This document shows, piece by piece, positions 53,864-62,283 of a DNA stretch of 64,000 nt (its first letter is position 1; each line of letters opens with the position of its first letter). The notes under the pieces were generated by a model. That model had not been told where the DNA came from. It was given only the letters and a program-made list of their open reading frames with translations, and made no database searches. The stretch lies in assembly GCA_947496555.1 (NCBI GenBank), contig CANMDH010000001.1, forward strand, positions 62,001 to 126,000. Direction: 5' to 3'. This stretch comes from an uncultured Aquimarina sp. Its GTDB lineage: Bacteria > Bacteroidota > Bacteroidia > Flavobacteriales > Flavobacteriaceae. The position numbers and the translations under genes are program-made.

Positions 53864-54868
53864 ATGAAAAAAATAGTTTTAAACAACAGATTGATATCAA
53901 AAACCTGTACGGCTATGCTTTTGGTTTTTACACTGGTATTTGTCTCTTGTGATTTTGTAGATGAATTGCCAGAGGCAAATTCTATCGCAGATGAGACACC
54001 ACCAACTGCATTCTTTACCTTTACAAGTGGTGTAGAAATTGAAACCTTTACCCAGGTTACTTTTGCAAATCAATCAGATAATGCAACTAGTTACAGTTGG
54101 GATTTGGGTGACGGAAATACTTCAACTGAAATAGATCCGATGAATGTATATCCAGGAGAGGGTTCTTATACAGTTACATTAACCGTTAAAGATGCACTAA
54201 ATCAAACGTCTACCTATTCGGAAACAATAGAATTGATTGAGCCAGATGCACCAGCTGTTCCGGATCCTGTATTATTAAATGCTGATTTTGACAGGCTTCC
54301 TAAATCTTCAGGTTCTGATTGTACTTGTTCCGGATGGATTAACAAGAGTGTAGGAGAGCAAGGTGAATCCAGTAGTGGTAATGGTTCTGATCTTCTCAAG
54401 TTGGATAATGCTGAACCAGATCACGCATATCAAGAGTTTGCAGTTACTCCAAATGCAGATTACAGAATTGAAATCCCTGTCCTTTTCCAATCAGACCAAA
54501 CTGGAGATTTACCCACTCAGTTGGAAATAAGAGTTTTGGCAGGAGAGGGTTATGTAGATGGTTACACGCCTATTTACTTCACAGATACTGTTGAAATTCC
54601 ACAAGATGGTTTTGGTTATACTTCTGTAGCGCAAATTGAAGAAGCAGGTAATAATTTACTCATTGAGGCTGTCGATAATCCAAATGATTCTGAGTACCGC
54701 ACTTTTACTTTCTTATTTAATTCGGGAGCCAATGATAGTGTTGCGCTCTTCATAAGAGGCATTGGTAATTCTGGGCCTGAAGATCCTGTCGACTTTGCCA
54801 TGTATGGATATGCAAGTGGAGATGAAGAAGTACGAGTTGATTCTGTTACTATTACAGCTATTAATTAA
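53864..54868 (+). CDS. PKD-domain surface lipoprotein, likely alginate-binding
   Basis: The 334-residue protein has a lipobox LVFVSC (Cys29) and a PKD domain at about 45-125 (PTAFFTFTSGVEI, SYSWDLGDGNTSTE, GSYTVTLTVKD). A C-terminal beta-rich domain of about 190 residues with no name I recognise (LNADFDRLPKSSG, ADYRIEIPVLFQSD) resembles a carbohydrate-binding jelly roll. It takes the SusE/F position after SusD, 17 bp downstream, and probably binds glycan at the surface. It is followed after 8 bp by PL7. Confidence 0.82.
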   Translation: MKKIVLNNRLISKTCTAMLLVFTLVFVSCDFVDELPEANSIADETPPTAFFTFTSGVEIETFTQVTFANQSDNATSYSWDLGDGNTSTEIDPMNVYPGEGSYTVTLTVKDALNQTSTYSETIELIEPDAPAVPDPVLLNADFDRLPKSSGSDCTCSGWINKSVGEQGESSSGNGSDLLKLDNAEPDHAYQEFAVTPNADYRIEIPVLFQSDQTGDLPTQLEIRVLAGEGYVDGYTPIYFTDTVEIPQDGFGYTSVAQIEEAGNNLLIEAVDNPNDSEYRTFTFLFNSGANDSVALFIRGIGNSGPEDPVDFAMYGYASGDEEVRVDSVTITAIN

Positions 54869-54876
54869 CCTGTAAA

Positions 54877-55764
54877 ATGAAAAACATTCAAAAATATATA
54901 TTACCATTTTTAGTAATAATATTTGTATCTGTTAGCGCTACTTGTCAATCTCAGGAAAGTAGCGTTACAGATTCGAATGTAAAAAAAGAAAAAAGAAAAA
55001 AGAAGTATCGGTTACCTAAAATAGATTTAAGTCATTGGAAAGTAACACTACCAATAGGCAAACCTGATGAAGTAGAACCACCAGAAATTTTGAATTATGC
55101 AACCAATGAAAAGCTCAAGAAATACATGTACAATGACTCAATAGATGGATCGCTTGTATTTTATGCTTTTCCTGGCTCCAAAACCTCAAATACCAAATAT
55201 TCAAGATCAGAATTACGTGAACAAATGGTACCAGGTGACAACAACACAAATTGGACTTTTGCGCAAGGTGGTATAATGAGAGGGAAACTGAAAGTTGACG
55301 ATATTTCTAAAAACAAAGAAGGTAAATATCACAAAACTATCATCATGCAAATCCATGGCCGGTTAACAAATGAGCAACGGGATTTGACAGGACAAAAAGA
55401 TAATAATGCTCCTCCTATCTTGAAAATCTATTGGAAAGATGGTAAAGTAAGAGTGAAGACGAAAGTATTAAAAAATCCGAATGCATCAAAAATTGAAATT
55501 TTGAAAACAGATGCCTGGACAGATGATGAAGGATATACTTTTAAAGAAGAAGTGGGATTCAAAAAATTCACTCTAGAAGTAAAAGTCATGAACGGGAAAA
55601 TGGTGATCTCACTAAATAATAATGAGTTTGCTGTTTACAAGGACTTAAATATTAAACGATGGGGAGTGTTCGAAAATTATTTCAAGGCAGGTAACTATTT
55701 AACAACCAATGATGAAGGAGCATACGCAAAGGTTAAATATTATCGGTTAGAAGTATCTCATTAA
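54877..55764 (+). CDS. Alginate lyase PL7, single-domain lipoprotein
   Basis: The 295-residue protein has a lipoprotein signal (SVSATC, Cys23), a Lys-rich spacer and one PL7 domain (about 45-295). Motifs are LSHWKVTLPIG, YSRSELREQM, IIMQIHGR and FENYFKAGNYLTT. The Gln that usually ends YFKAGxYxQ is Thr here, while the catalytic Tyr and the Arg/Gln/His set remain. It is the last gene of the SusC operon and distinct from the CBM-carrying PL7 at 41365, suggesting complementary M/G preference or cell placement. Confidence 0.94.
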   Translation: MKNIQKYILPFLVIIFVSVSATCQSQESSVTDSNVKKEKRKKKYRLPKIDLSHWKVTLPIGKPDEVEPPEILNYATNEKLKKYMYNDSIDGSLVFYAFPGSKTSNTKYSRSELREQMVPGDNNTNWTFAQGGIMRGKLKVDDISKNKEGKYHKTIIMQIHGRLTNEQRDLTGQKDNNAPPILKIYWKDGKVRVKTKVLKNPNASKIEILKTDAWTDDEGYTFKEEVGFKKFTLEVKVMNGKMVISLNNNEFAVYKDLNIKRWGVFENYFKAGNYLTTNDEGAYAKVKYYRLEVSH

Positions 55765-55951
55765 TTTGGAGCATTTCGAATCGCTAAATTGAAATAATTA
55801 AAGCAAAGAAATTAAATTTGAGTTAGTCTTTGATTGGATCTGTTAACCCTATTGGCGTAGGGTTAGCATAATCCACAAACAGCTTAAACAAAGCAATTAA
55901 ATAATTATTTTTTTGACTATTTATATATTTTTATTATAACAAATAATTTTA

Positions 55952-55981
55952 TAAATTTGGAGAACCAATCTGGTTAACCAA
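55952..55981 (+). promoter_or_regulatory. Promoter/operator of the second GntR gene
   Basis: TAAATTTG (55952-55959) is a -7 box. TTGGAGAACCAA (55957-55968) overlaps it and CTGGTTAACCAA (55970-55981) follows at the same 13-bp pitch. The start codon is 24 bp further. A -33 TTG at the right distance is not evident. Confidence 0.72.
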
Positions 55982-56005
55982 TTTATTTAATACCTACTGA
56001 AGACT

Positions 56006-56713
56006 ATGAAATTAGAAATACTAACAAAGAATGAGAACCAGGAAATTCAGAAGAAAATTATTTCCCAAATAAGGGATTTGATTAACCATAAAAATTTGGA
56101 GCCAGGGGATAAATTGCCCTCAGAAAGAAGTTTATCAGAAAAATTCGAAGTTAGCAGAGGAAACATCAGAGAAGCTATTCAGAAATTAGAATTTTATGGC
56201 CTTTTGCAGTCTATCCCCCAGAGTGGAACTTTTGTTGCTAATATTGGAGTTATCGCAATGAACGGTATGATAGAAGATATCTTGCGATTGGATGACCCCG
56301 ATTTCAAGTCTTTGGTAGAGACTCGTATTTTACTAGAACTAAAAACTGCAAGGTTAGCCGCTCTAAGAAGAACCGATGATGATTTAAAACTCATTAAAGA
56401 AGCGCTTGATGCCTACGCCGATAAAGTTATAAAAGGTGAAGATGCCGTACAGGAGGATTTATTGTTTCATCTAGCTATTGCCAAAGCAAGTGGGAATAGC
56501 ACCATGAATACGTTTATGCTCATTATTACTCCCGGAATTATTACCAATTTTGAAAAGTACCATGTATGCGATTCTAATCAAGCATTTTTAGGTATCCAAG
56601 AACATACAGACATCTATGAAGCTATTAAAACACAAAACCCGAAGTTAGCCAAGGCAAAAATGAAAGCTCACTTCAAAATGTTATATCAATACTGCTATAA
56701 CCAAAAGGATTAA
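56006..56713 (+). CDS. FadR-subfamily GntR transcriptional regulator (alginate locus, copy 2)
   Basis: The 235-residue protein has the same layout as the regulator at 42957. The winged HTH is at about 15-78 (NLEPGDKLPSERSLSEKFEVSRGNIREAIQKLEFYGL). The FCD domain carries EDLLFHLAIAKAS, QEHTDIY and KAHFKM as likely metal ligands. Long stretches are shared with copy 1 (IQKLEFYGL, PQSGT, SLVETRI, RRTDD), so it is a paralog that arose by duplication. It lies between the SusC operon and the monomer-catabolism genes and is preceded by the same operator type. Confidence 0.93.
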   Translation: MKLEILTKNENQEIQKKIISQIRDLINHKNLEPGDKLPSERSLSEKFEVSRGNIREAIQKLEFYGLLQSIPQSGTFVANIGVIAMNGMIEDILRLDDPDFKSLVETRILLELKTARLAALRRTDDDLKLIKEALDAYADKVIKGEDAVQEDLLFHLAIAKASGNSTMNTFMLIITPGIITNFEKYHVCDSNQAFLGIQEHTDIYEAIKTQNPKLAKAKMKAHFKMLYQYCYNQKD

Positions 56714-56945
56714 AAATAAGTATTGAAGATAAAATTGCACGAATTTATCTTCTTTAAAAAAATAATAGAGGGATTTATACTTAAACCATTTTACTACTAC
56801 TTAGGTATTTAAAATTTATTTGAATCTTCCTAAGGGCATTAATGGCCAGTATACTGAAATAACACTTAGTTCGCTCAAACATCTGTATAGATGATTAGCA
56901 TCTTAGCATTTTTTTCAGAGACATCTCTTTAACTAAACATAAAAT

Positions 56946-58235
56946 ATGAAAGTTAAAGGATTAAGATGGTGGATTATAGGACTTGTATGTCTGGCAACAA
57001 TTATCAATTATATTGATAGGTCTGCTCTGGGAATCATGTGGCCTGAAATGCAAAAGGATTTGGGGTTAACAGAAGAAGATTATGCCTGGATTATAAACAT
57101 ATTCACTATCACCTATGCAGCAGGTAAATTTATCTCGGGATGGGTATATGATAAAGTAGGTACCAAAATAGGATTTGTACTTTCTATCTTTTTCTGGTCT
57201 CTTGCTTCTTTATTACACTTTTTCGCCAAAGGATTAGCTTCTCTGGGCCTGTATAGGGGTATACTTGGTGTTTCTGAGGCAGGAAACTGGCCGGGAGCGG
57301 TAAAAAACAATGCCGAATGGTTCCCAATAAAAGAACGTGCCGTAGCACAAGGTATTTTTAATGCCGGTGCCGCTATTGGTTCTATAGTTGCTGCACCAAC
57401 AATTGCAGAATTATTTGAAGGATATGGATGGAGATGGACTTTCATTATAATTGGTGTAATTGGATTTTTATGGATCATTCCATGGTTAATTTTCAACAAA
57501 AAACAACCTAAAGAACATCCCTGGATAACCGATAAAGAGAAAAAACTTATTCTTTCTGGACAACCAGAAACCACCCAAAATGATAATGAAAAAGGACTTC
57601 CCCTATTAGAAATACTTAAGTTCAAAGAAGCTTGGGGAATCCTCGCATCTCGATTCTTTATTGAACCTATCTGGTGGTTATTTGTATTCTGGATGCCAAT
57701 TTATCTCAATAAACAATATGGCTTTAATGTAAAGGAAATTGGGTTGTATGCCTGGTTCCCATATGTAGGAGCGGCCATAGGAAGTATTGCTGGTGGATGG
57801 TATGTTCAAAAACTAATGAAAAGACTAAGTCTTGATAAAGCCAGAAAAAGAGTTATTGCCCTGGGTGGAGCTATTATTTTTGTATCGATTATAGCGGCGA
57901 TTTTATTTGCAGACACCCCAGAAAAGTTTGTTTCTTTTGTATTCATAGTACTATTTGGATTCCAATTTTCTATCAGCAACATCCAAACATTATCCAGTGA
58001 CCTTTTAAAGAGTAAATCCGTTGGAAAATTAGCTGGACTAGCAGGAACCATTGGGGCTATTTCGGTAGCCATTATGAACTTCATTATACCCAAGATAACA
58101 ACTGTGTCTTATACTCCGGCATTTATTATCCTGGCCGTATTAGCACCTTTATCAGTACTCTCAATCTTTGTACTGATCAAGGAAATAAAACCCTTAAAAG
58201 AAAAAATTAGAACAACTAAATTAAAAAAATTATAA
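56946..58235 (+). CDS. MFS hexuronate/DEH transporter, ExuT-like
   Basis: The 429-residue protein has 12 predicted helices and the anion:cation symporter family signatures: IINYIDRSALGIMWPEMQKDLGL, YDKVGTKIGF (motif A-like) and RGILGVSEAGNWPGAVKNNAEWFP. ExuT-type carriers bring hexuronates into the cytoplasm; here DEH or the unsaturated monouronate is the likely cargo. It starts the catabolic gene run MFS-SDR-kdgK-eda. The 232-bp gap in front shows no operator palindrome. Confidence 0.9.
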   Translation: MKVKGLRWWIIGLVCLATIINYIDRSALGIMWPEMQKDLGLTEEDYAWIINIFTITYAAGKFISGWVYDKVGTKIGFVLSIFFWSLASLLHFFAKGLASLGLYRGILGVSEAGNWPGAVKNNAEWFPIKERAVAQGIFNAGAAIGSIVAAPTIAELFEGYGWRWTFIIIGVIGFLWIIPWLIFNKKQPKEHPWITDKEKKLILSGQPETTQNDNEKGLPLLEILKFKEAWGILASRFFIEPIWWLFVFWMPIYLNKQYGFNVKEIGLYAWFPYVGAAIGSIAGGWYVQKLMKRLSLDKARKRVIALGGAIIFVSIIAAILFADTPEKFVSFVFIVLFGFQFSISNIQTLSSDLLKSKSVGKLAGLAGTIGAISVAIMNFIIPKITTVSYTPAFIILAVLAPLSVLSIFVLIKEIKPLKEKIRTTKLKKL

Positions 58236-58240
58236 AAGAA

Positions 58241-59002
58241 ATGAATTTAAAAAGAAAAATAGCTATAGTAACTGGAGCTACCGGTGGTATTGGTTTCGAA
58301 GTTGCAAAAAGATTAGGTAATGATGGATATACTGTAATTTTAAATGGTATAGAGGAAGATAAAGGAGCTCAAAGAGTAGAAGAACTTACTGCACAAGGAA
58401 TAACTGCAGAGTACTATGGATTTGATGTTACAGATGAAGATGCTGTAACTTCAAACATAAATGCAATTGGAGAAAAATTTGGTAAAATTGATGTACTAGT
58501 AAATAATGCTGGTGGATTAGGTGGAAGATCAAGATTTGAAGAAATGACAACAGAATTTTATAGATCTGTAATGGCGTTAAACCTTGACTCAACATTTTTT
58601 GCTTCTAGAGCCGCTATTCCATTCCTTAAAAAGGGAGAAAACGCTTCTATCATTAACTACACATCAAATGCAGGGTGGACAGCTGGAGGACCCGGAGCAG
58701 GAATTTACGGAACATCTAAAGCAGCAGTTAATGCAATTACCAGAGCATTAGCAAAAGACCTGGCCGAGTATGGTATTAGAGTAAATGCAGTATCTCCCGG
58801 TACTATTGATACTCCATTCCATGCACAAATTAAATCAACAAAACCCGAAGTTTTTGCATCATGGAAAAATAATATTTTATTAGGAAGATTAGGTCAACCA
58901 GAAGATGTAGCTTCTGTTGTTTCTTTCTTGGCAAGTGATGACGCCGCTTTTATAACAGCCGAAACTATTCAAATTGGTGGAGGTCAAGCTTTGGGAATTT
59001 AA
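58241..59002 (+). CDS. SDR-family DEH reductase (KduD/DehR-like)
   Basis: The 253-residue short-chain dehydrogenase has the nucleotide motif VTGATGGIGFEVAK, NNAGGLGG, and the catalytic YGTSK. It ends in IQIGGGQALGI, a classical SDR C-terminus. Flanked by an uronate carrier and KDG kinase, it most likely reduces DEH to 2-keto-3-deoxygluconate with NAD(P)H. It begins 5 bp after the MFS stop. Confidence 0.9.
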   Translation: MNLKRKIAIVTGATGGIGFEVAKRLGNDGYTVILNGIEEDKGAQRVEELTAQGITAEYYGFDVTDEDAVTSNINAIGEKFGKIDVLVNNAGGLGGRSRFEEMTTEFYRSVMALNLDSTFFASRAAIPFLKKGENASIINYTSNAGWTAGGPGAGIYGTSKAAVNAITRALAKDLAEYGIRVNAVSPGTIDTPFHAQIKSTKPEVFASWKNNILLGRLGQPEDVASVVSFLASDDAAFITAETIQIGGGQALGI

Positions 59003-59032
59003 AAATAGAGAATTACTAAACCAAACAACGAG

Positions 59033-60037
59033 ATGGGTAAAGTAATAACCTTTGGAGAAGTTTTAATGCGTATAGCTCCTCTGGGAAATAAAAAATTAAA
59101 ACAATCTAATCAACTAGAGTATTACTTTGGCGGAACAGAAGCCAATGTAGCTATTTCATTATCTCAATTTGGTAATAAAACCCAGCATATAAGTGCAGTT
59201 TCAAATGATTTTATTGGTGATGCCGCCAAAAGTTATCTTAGCAAATTTGGTGTTAACACGAATGTTATCATAGATACAGATCACCCTCTAGGAATGTATT
59301 TCTTAGAGGTTGGTGCCGTCATGAGATCTAGTGCAATATCATACAATAGATCAAATTCTTCTTTTTGTAATATTGATCCAAAAAAAATAGACTGGGAAAA
59401 GATTTTAGAAAACTGCCAGTGGTTTCATTGGACAGGCATTACTCCTGCCCTTTCTAATAATGCCTATCAAGCACTTAAAGAAGGGTTAAAACTTGCCTAT
59501 AAAAAAGGGATTACAATATCTGCCGATCCTGCCTATAGAAGCAATTTATGGAATTATGGAAAAGATGCAGTAAAGATACTCAATGAACTAGTTGGTATCT
59601 CGACCATTTTTATAGGGGGACCAAATGAAATTAATGAGCTTCTGGACACAACTTTTCTAAATAGTAAAGAAGGTTTTATTCCAGCCAGTAAGTTGTTAAT
59701 CGATGAACATCCTAATATTAAAAAAGTATTTGATAAAACCAGAGTATCACTAAATGCAAACTGGCATAAAATTACTGCCAGAATGTGGAACGGAAATGAA
59801 TACGCTCAAACCAATGAAATAGAGATTACGCATGTTGTTGATAGAATTGGAACAGGAGATGCATACGCAGCAGGGTTAATTCATGGATTATTACACTATG
59901 ATGATGTTATGGCACTAGAATTTGCTAATGCAGCTTGCGGATTAAAACACACTATAGAAGGAGATGCTAACTTAGTTACTGAAGAAGAAGTACTAAATAT
60001 AATTAGAGGCAACTTAACAGGAAGAATAATCAGATAA
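59033..60037 (+). CDS. kdgK: 2-keto-3-deoxygluconate kinase
   Basis: The 334-residue PfkB-family kinase starts with ITFGEVLMRIAPLGNKKL and has YYFGGTEANVAISLSQFG (sugar-binding Gly-Gly). The catalytic segment is VVDRIGTGDAYAAGLIHGLL. Members with this N-terminus and this neighbourhood phosphorylate KDG to KDPG. The stop codon is followed directly by the eda start, so the two are translationally coupled. Confidence 0.93.
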   Translation: MGKVITFGEVLMRIAPLGNKKLKQSNQLEYYFGGTEANVAISLSQFGNKTQHISAVSNDFIGDAAKSYLSKFGVNTNVIIDTDHPLGMYFLEVGAVMRSSAISYNRSNSSFCNIDPKKIDWEKILENCQWFHWTGITPALSNNAYQALKEGLKLAYKKGITISADPAYRSNLWNYGKDAVKILNELVGISTIFIGGPNEINELLDTTFLNSKEGFIPASKLLIDEHPNIKKVFDKTRVSLNANWHKITARMWNGNEYAQTNEIEITHVVDRIGTGDAYAAGLIHGLLHYDDVMALEFANAACGLKHTIEGDANLVTEEEVLNIIRGNLTGRIIR

Positions 60038-60715
60038 ATGGCACAGTATACAAGAATAGAAGTCACACAGATAATGAAAGATACGGGAATCGTACCTCTC
60101 TTCTATCATAAGGATATCCAAACCGTAAAAAAAGTAGTCACCGCCTGTTATGATGGTGGTGCCAGGGTGTTTGAGTTCACGAACAGAGGAGATCATGCCC
60201 AGGATATTTTTTCTGAGCTATCCAAGTGGATTGCAAATGCGCTCCCGGGAATGGTTTTGGGTATTGGATCTATTGTAGATTCAGGCACCGCATCATTGTT
60301 CATTCAAAAGGGAGCAAACTTTATTGTTTCCCCTATCCTAAACGCAGAGATAGGAAAAGCGTGTAATAGACGAAAGATAGCATGGTTACCTGGTTGCGCC
60401 ACACTAAGTGAAATCAATTATGCCGAAGAATTAGGTGCTGAAATTGTAAAAATATTTCCTGCAGCCGAAGTGGGTGGTCCAAATTTTGTTAAAAGTATCT
60501 TGGCTCCTTGCCCTTGGTCTAGCATAATGCCAAGTGGTGGGGTTTCTCCTGAAAAGGAAAATCTTACTAATTGGTTTACGGCGGGAGCTCATTGTGTAGG
60601 TATGGGATCCAAACTAATAGTCAAGAATAAAAATAATGATTTTGATTATCAGACAATTACTAATCTTACTAAAAGCTCAATTAAAATAGTAAACCAACTA
60701 AAAAAAGAAAACTAA
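60038..60715 (+). CDS. eda: KDPG/KHG aldolase
   Basis: The 225-residue class I aldolase splits KDPG into pyruvate and glyceraldehyde-3-phosphate. The Schiff-base Lys is in EIVKIFPAAEVGGPNFVKSI and the catalytic Glu in VFEFTNRGDHA. A MPSGGVSPE phosphate loop is present. The ATG abuts the kdgK stop with no gap. It ends the alginate locus and a hairpin terminator follows. Confidence 0.94.
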   Translation: MAQYTRIEVTQIMKDTGIVPLFYHKDIQTVKKVVTACYDGGARVFEFTNRGDHAQDIFSELSKWIANALPGMVLGIGSIVDSGTASLFIQKGANFIVSPILNAEIGKACNRRKIAWLPGCATLSEINYAEELGAEIVKIFPAAEVGGPNFVKSILAPCPWSSIMPSGGVSPEKENLTNWFTAGAHCVGMGSKLIVKNKNNDFDYQTITNLTKSSIKIVNQLKKEN

Positions 60716-60795
60716 TCTTATGTATTGTGTTGTTATGTAATAGACTCAAAACTGAAATTAGATTACTCTTGACAATCAAATAATGTGCAATTGTC

Positions 60796-60832
60796 AAAAA
60801 AGCCCTTGCATAATTTATGTATAAGGGTTTTC
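60796..60832. terminator. Bidirectional terminator between eda and ilvA
   Basis: AAAAGCCCTTGCATAA and TTATGTATAAGGGTTTT pair with a few mismatches, flanked by A-rich and T-rich runs. It lies between convergent genes and can serve both. Confidence 0.8.
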
Positions 60833-60863
60833 TTTTAGTAATAATTACTGCGAAACGAGTTTC

Positions 60864-62129
60864 TTATACCAAAAATTGAAACAGATCTGGCTTGTCATTC
60901 AAATAATCTCCAAAGAAATTAAGCGCTTTCATACGAGAGATCAAAGGTTCAAGATCCTTTTTATCCTTCAACTCTATTCCTACTACAGCAGGGCCATTTT
61001 CTCTGCTGGATTTCTTAGAGTATTCAAAATGGGTAATATCATCATTGGGCCCAAGTACTTCGCCCACAAATTGTTTTAATGCACCTGCTCTTTGCGGAAA
61101 GCGAACTATGAAATAATGTTTCAAATCTGCATACAGCAAGGCTCTCTCTTTAATTTCTGCTGTACGAGTAATATCATTATTACTCCCGCTTACTATACAA
61201 ACTACATTCTTCCCTTTAATTTTGTTTTTATAAAACTCTAAAGCTGCCAGCGTTAAAGCTCCTGCAGGTTCGACAACAATGGCATCTCTATTGTACAGAT
61301 CAAGAATAGTTTGACATACCAATCCTTCGGGAACGGTGTACATATCGGACAGATGTTCTTTACAGATCTCAAAATTGAGGTCTCCAACTTTTTGAACGGC
61401 GGCACCATCGATGAACTTATCGATATCCAAAACCTCGGTATTCTTATTATTTTTAATAGATGTAAGCATAGAGGGTGCTCCATTGGGTTCTATACCTATA
61501 ATTTTGGTCTTGGGAGATAGTGCTTTAAAAGCACCACATAATCCAGAGGCCAATCCGCCACCGCCAATCGCTACAAAAACATAATCGATTGGTACATCTG
61601 CCTGTTTGAATATTTCAAGACCAATAGTGCCCTGCCCTTCAATGGTTTTGGGATCTTCAAAGGGGTGAACAAATGTTTTCCCTTCTGTTTCGCAAATCTT
61701 CATTGCGGCTTTTGAGGAGTCATCAAAGGTATCTCCTTCTAATACAATCTTCACATGATCACCTCCAAACATTTGTGTTTGTGCTATCTTTTGTTTTGGT
61801 GTCACCGAAGGCATATAAATAGTACCTTCTATTCCCAAATGATTACATGCAAAAGCTACTCCCTGGGCATGATTCCCTGCACTGGCACACACTACTCCCT
61901 TTTCTAATTGTTCTTTGCTTAAAGAACTAATCTTATTGTAAGCACCTCTTATCTTGTAGGAGCGAACACGTTGAAGATCCTCTCGCTTCAGTAGAATATT
62001 TGCATCATACCTTCTTGAGTATCGAATACTATTCATCAAAGGAGTTACCATTGCAACTTCTTTAATGGTAGAAGCTGCCTTTTGGATATCCTCTAAAGCC
62101 GGAAAATAAGTGGTCGTGGCAGTTCTCAT
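60864..62129 (-). CDS. ilvA: Threonine dehydratase, biosynthetic
   Basis: The 421-residue PLP enzyme deaminates threonine to 2-oxobutanoate, the first step to isoleucine. The PLP Lys is in LLKREDLQRVRSYKIRGAYNK, the substrate loop is CASAGNHAQGVAF, and the phosphate-binding motif is AIGGGGLASGL. A single ACT-like C-terminal domain (about 335-421; HYFIVRFPQRAGALKQFV) replaces the double one of E. coli IlvA. It follows ilvC on the same strand after 154 bp. Confidence 0.95.
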   Translation of the reverse strand: MRTATTTYFPALEDIQKAASTIKEVAMVTPLMNSIRYSRRYDANILLKREDLQRVRSYKIRGAYNKISSLSKEQLEKGVVCASAGNHAQGVAFACNHLGIEGTIYMPSVTPKQKIAQTQMFGGDHVKIVLEGDTFDDSSKAAMKICETEGKTFVHPFEDPKTIEGQGTIGLEIFKQADVPIDYVFVAIGGGGLASGLCGAFKALSPKTKIIGIEPNGAPSMLTSIKNNKNTEVLDIDKFIDGAAVQKVGDLNFEICKEHLSDMYTVPEGLVCQTILDLYNRDAIVVEPAGALTLAALEFYKNKIKGKNVVCIVSGSNNDITRTAEIKERALLYADLKHYFIVRFPQRAGALKQFVGEVLGPNDDITHFEYSKKSSRENGPAVVGIELKDKKDLEPLISRMKALNFFGDYLNDKPDLFQFLV

Positions 62130-62283
62130 AATTCTTAGTTCTTAAATTTTGTAAGCCAGGATCCATCAAAGGTCACACAATACACATCTCAAAACCTTAA
62201 CAGACCCGGCTATACAAAAAATGGTTGGCTATATTTCTTAGTATTAAACTCCTAAACAATCATTCAGTTAAACAATATCAATA

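Noticed and set aside
56714-56945. A GntR operator in front of the MFS-SDR-kdgK-eda unit
   Set aside because: No TTGG...CCAA palindrome was found in this gap; the unit may be read through from the GntR-2 promoter instead.
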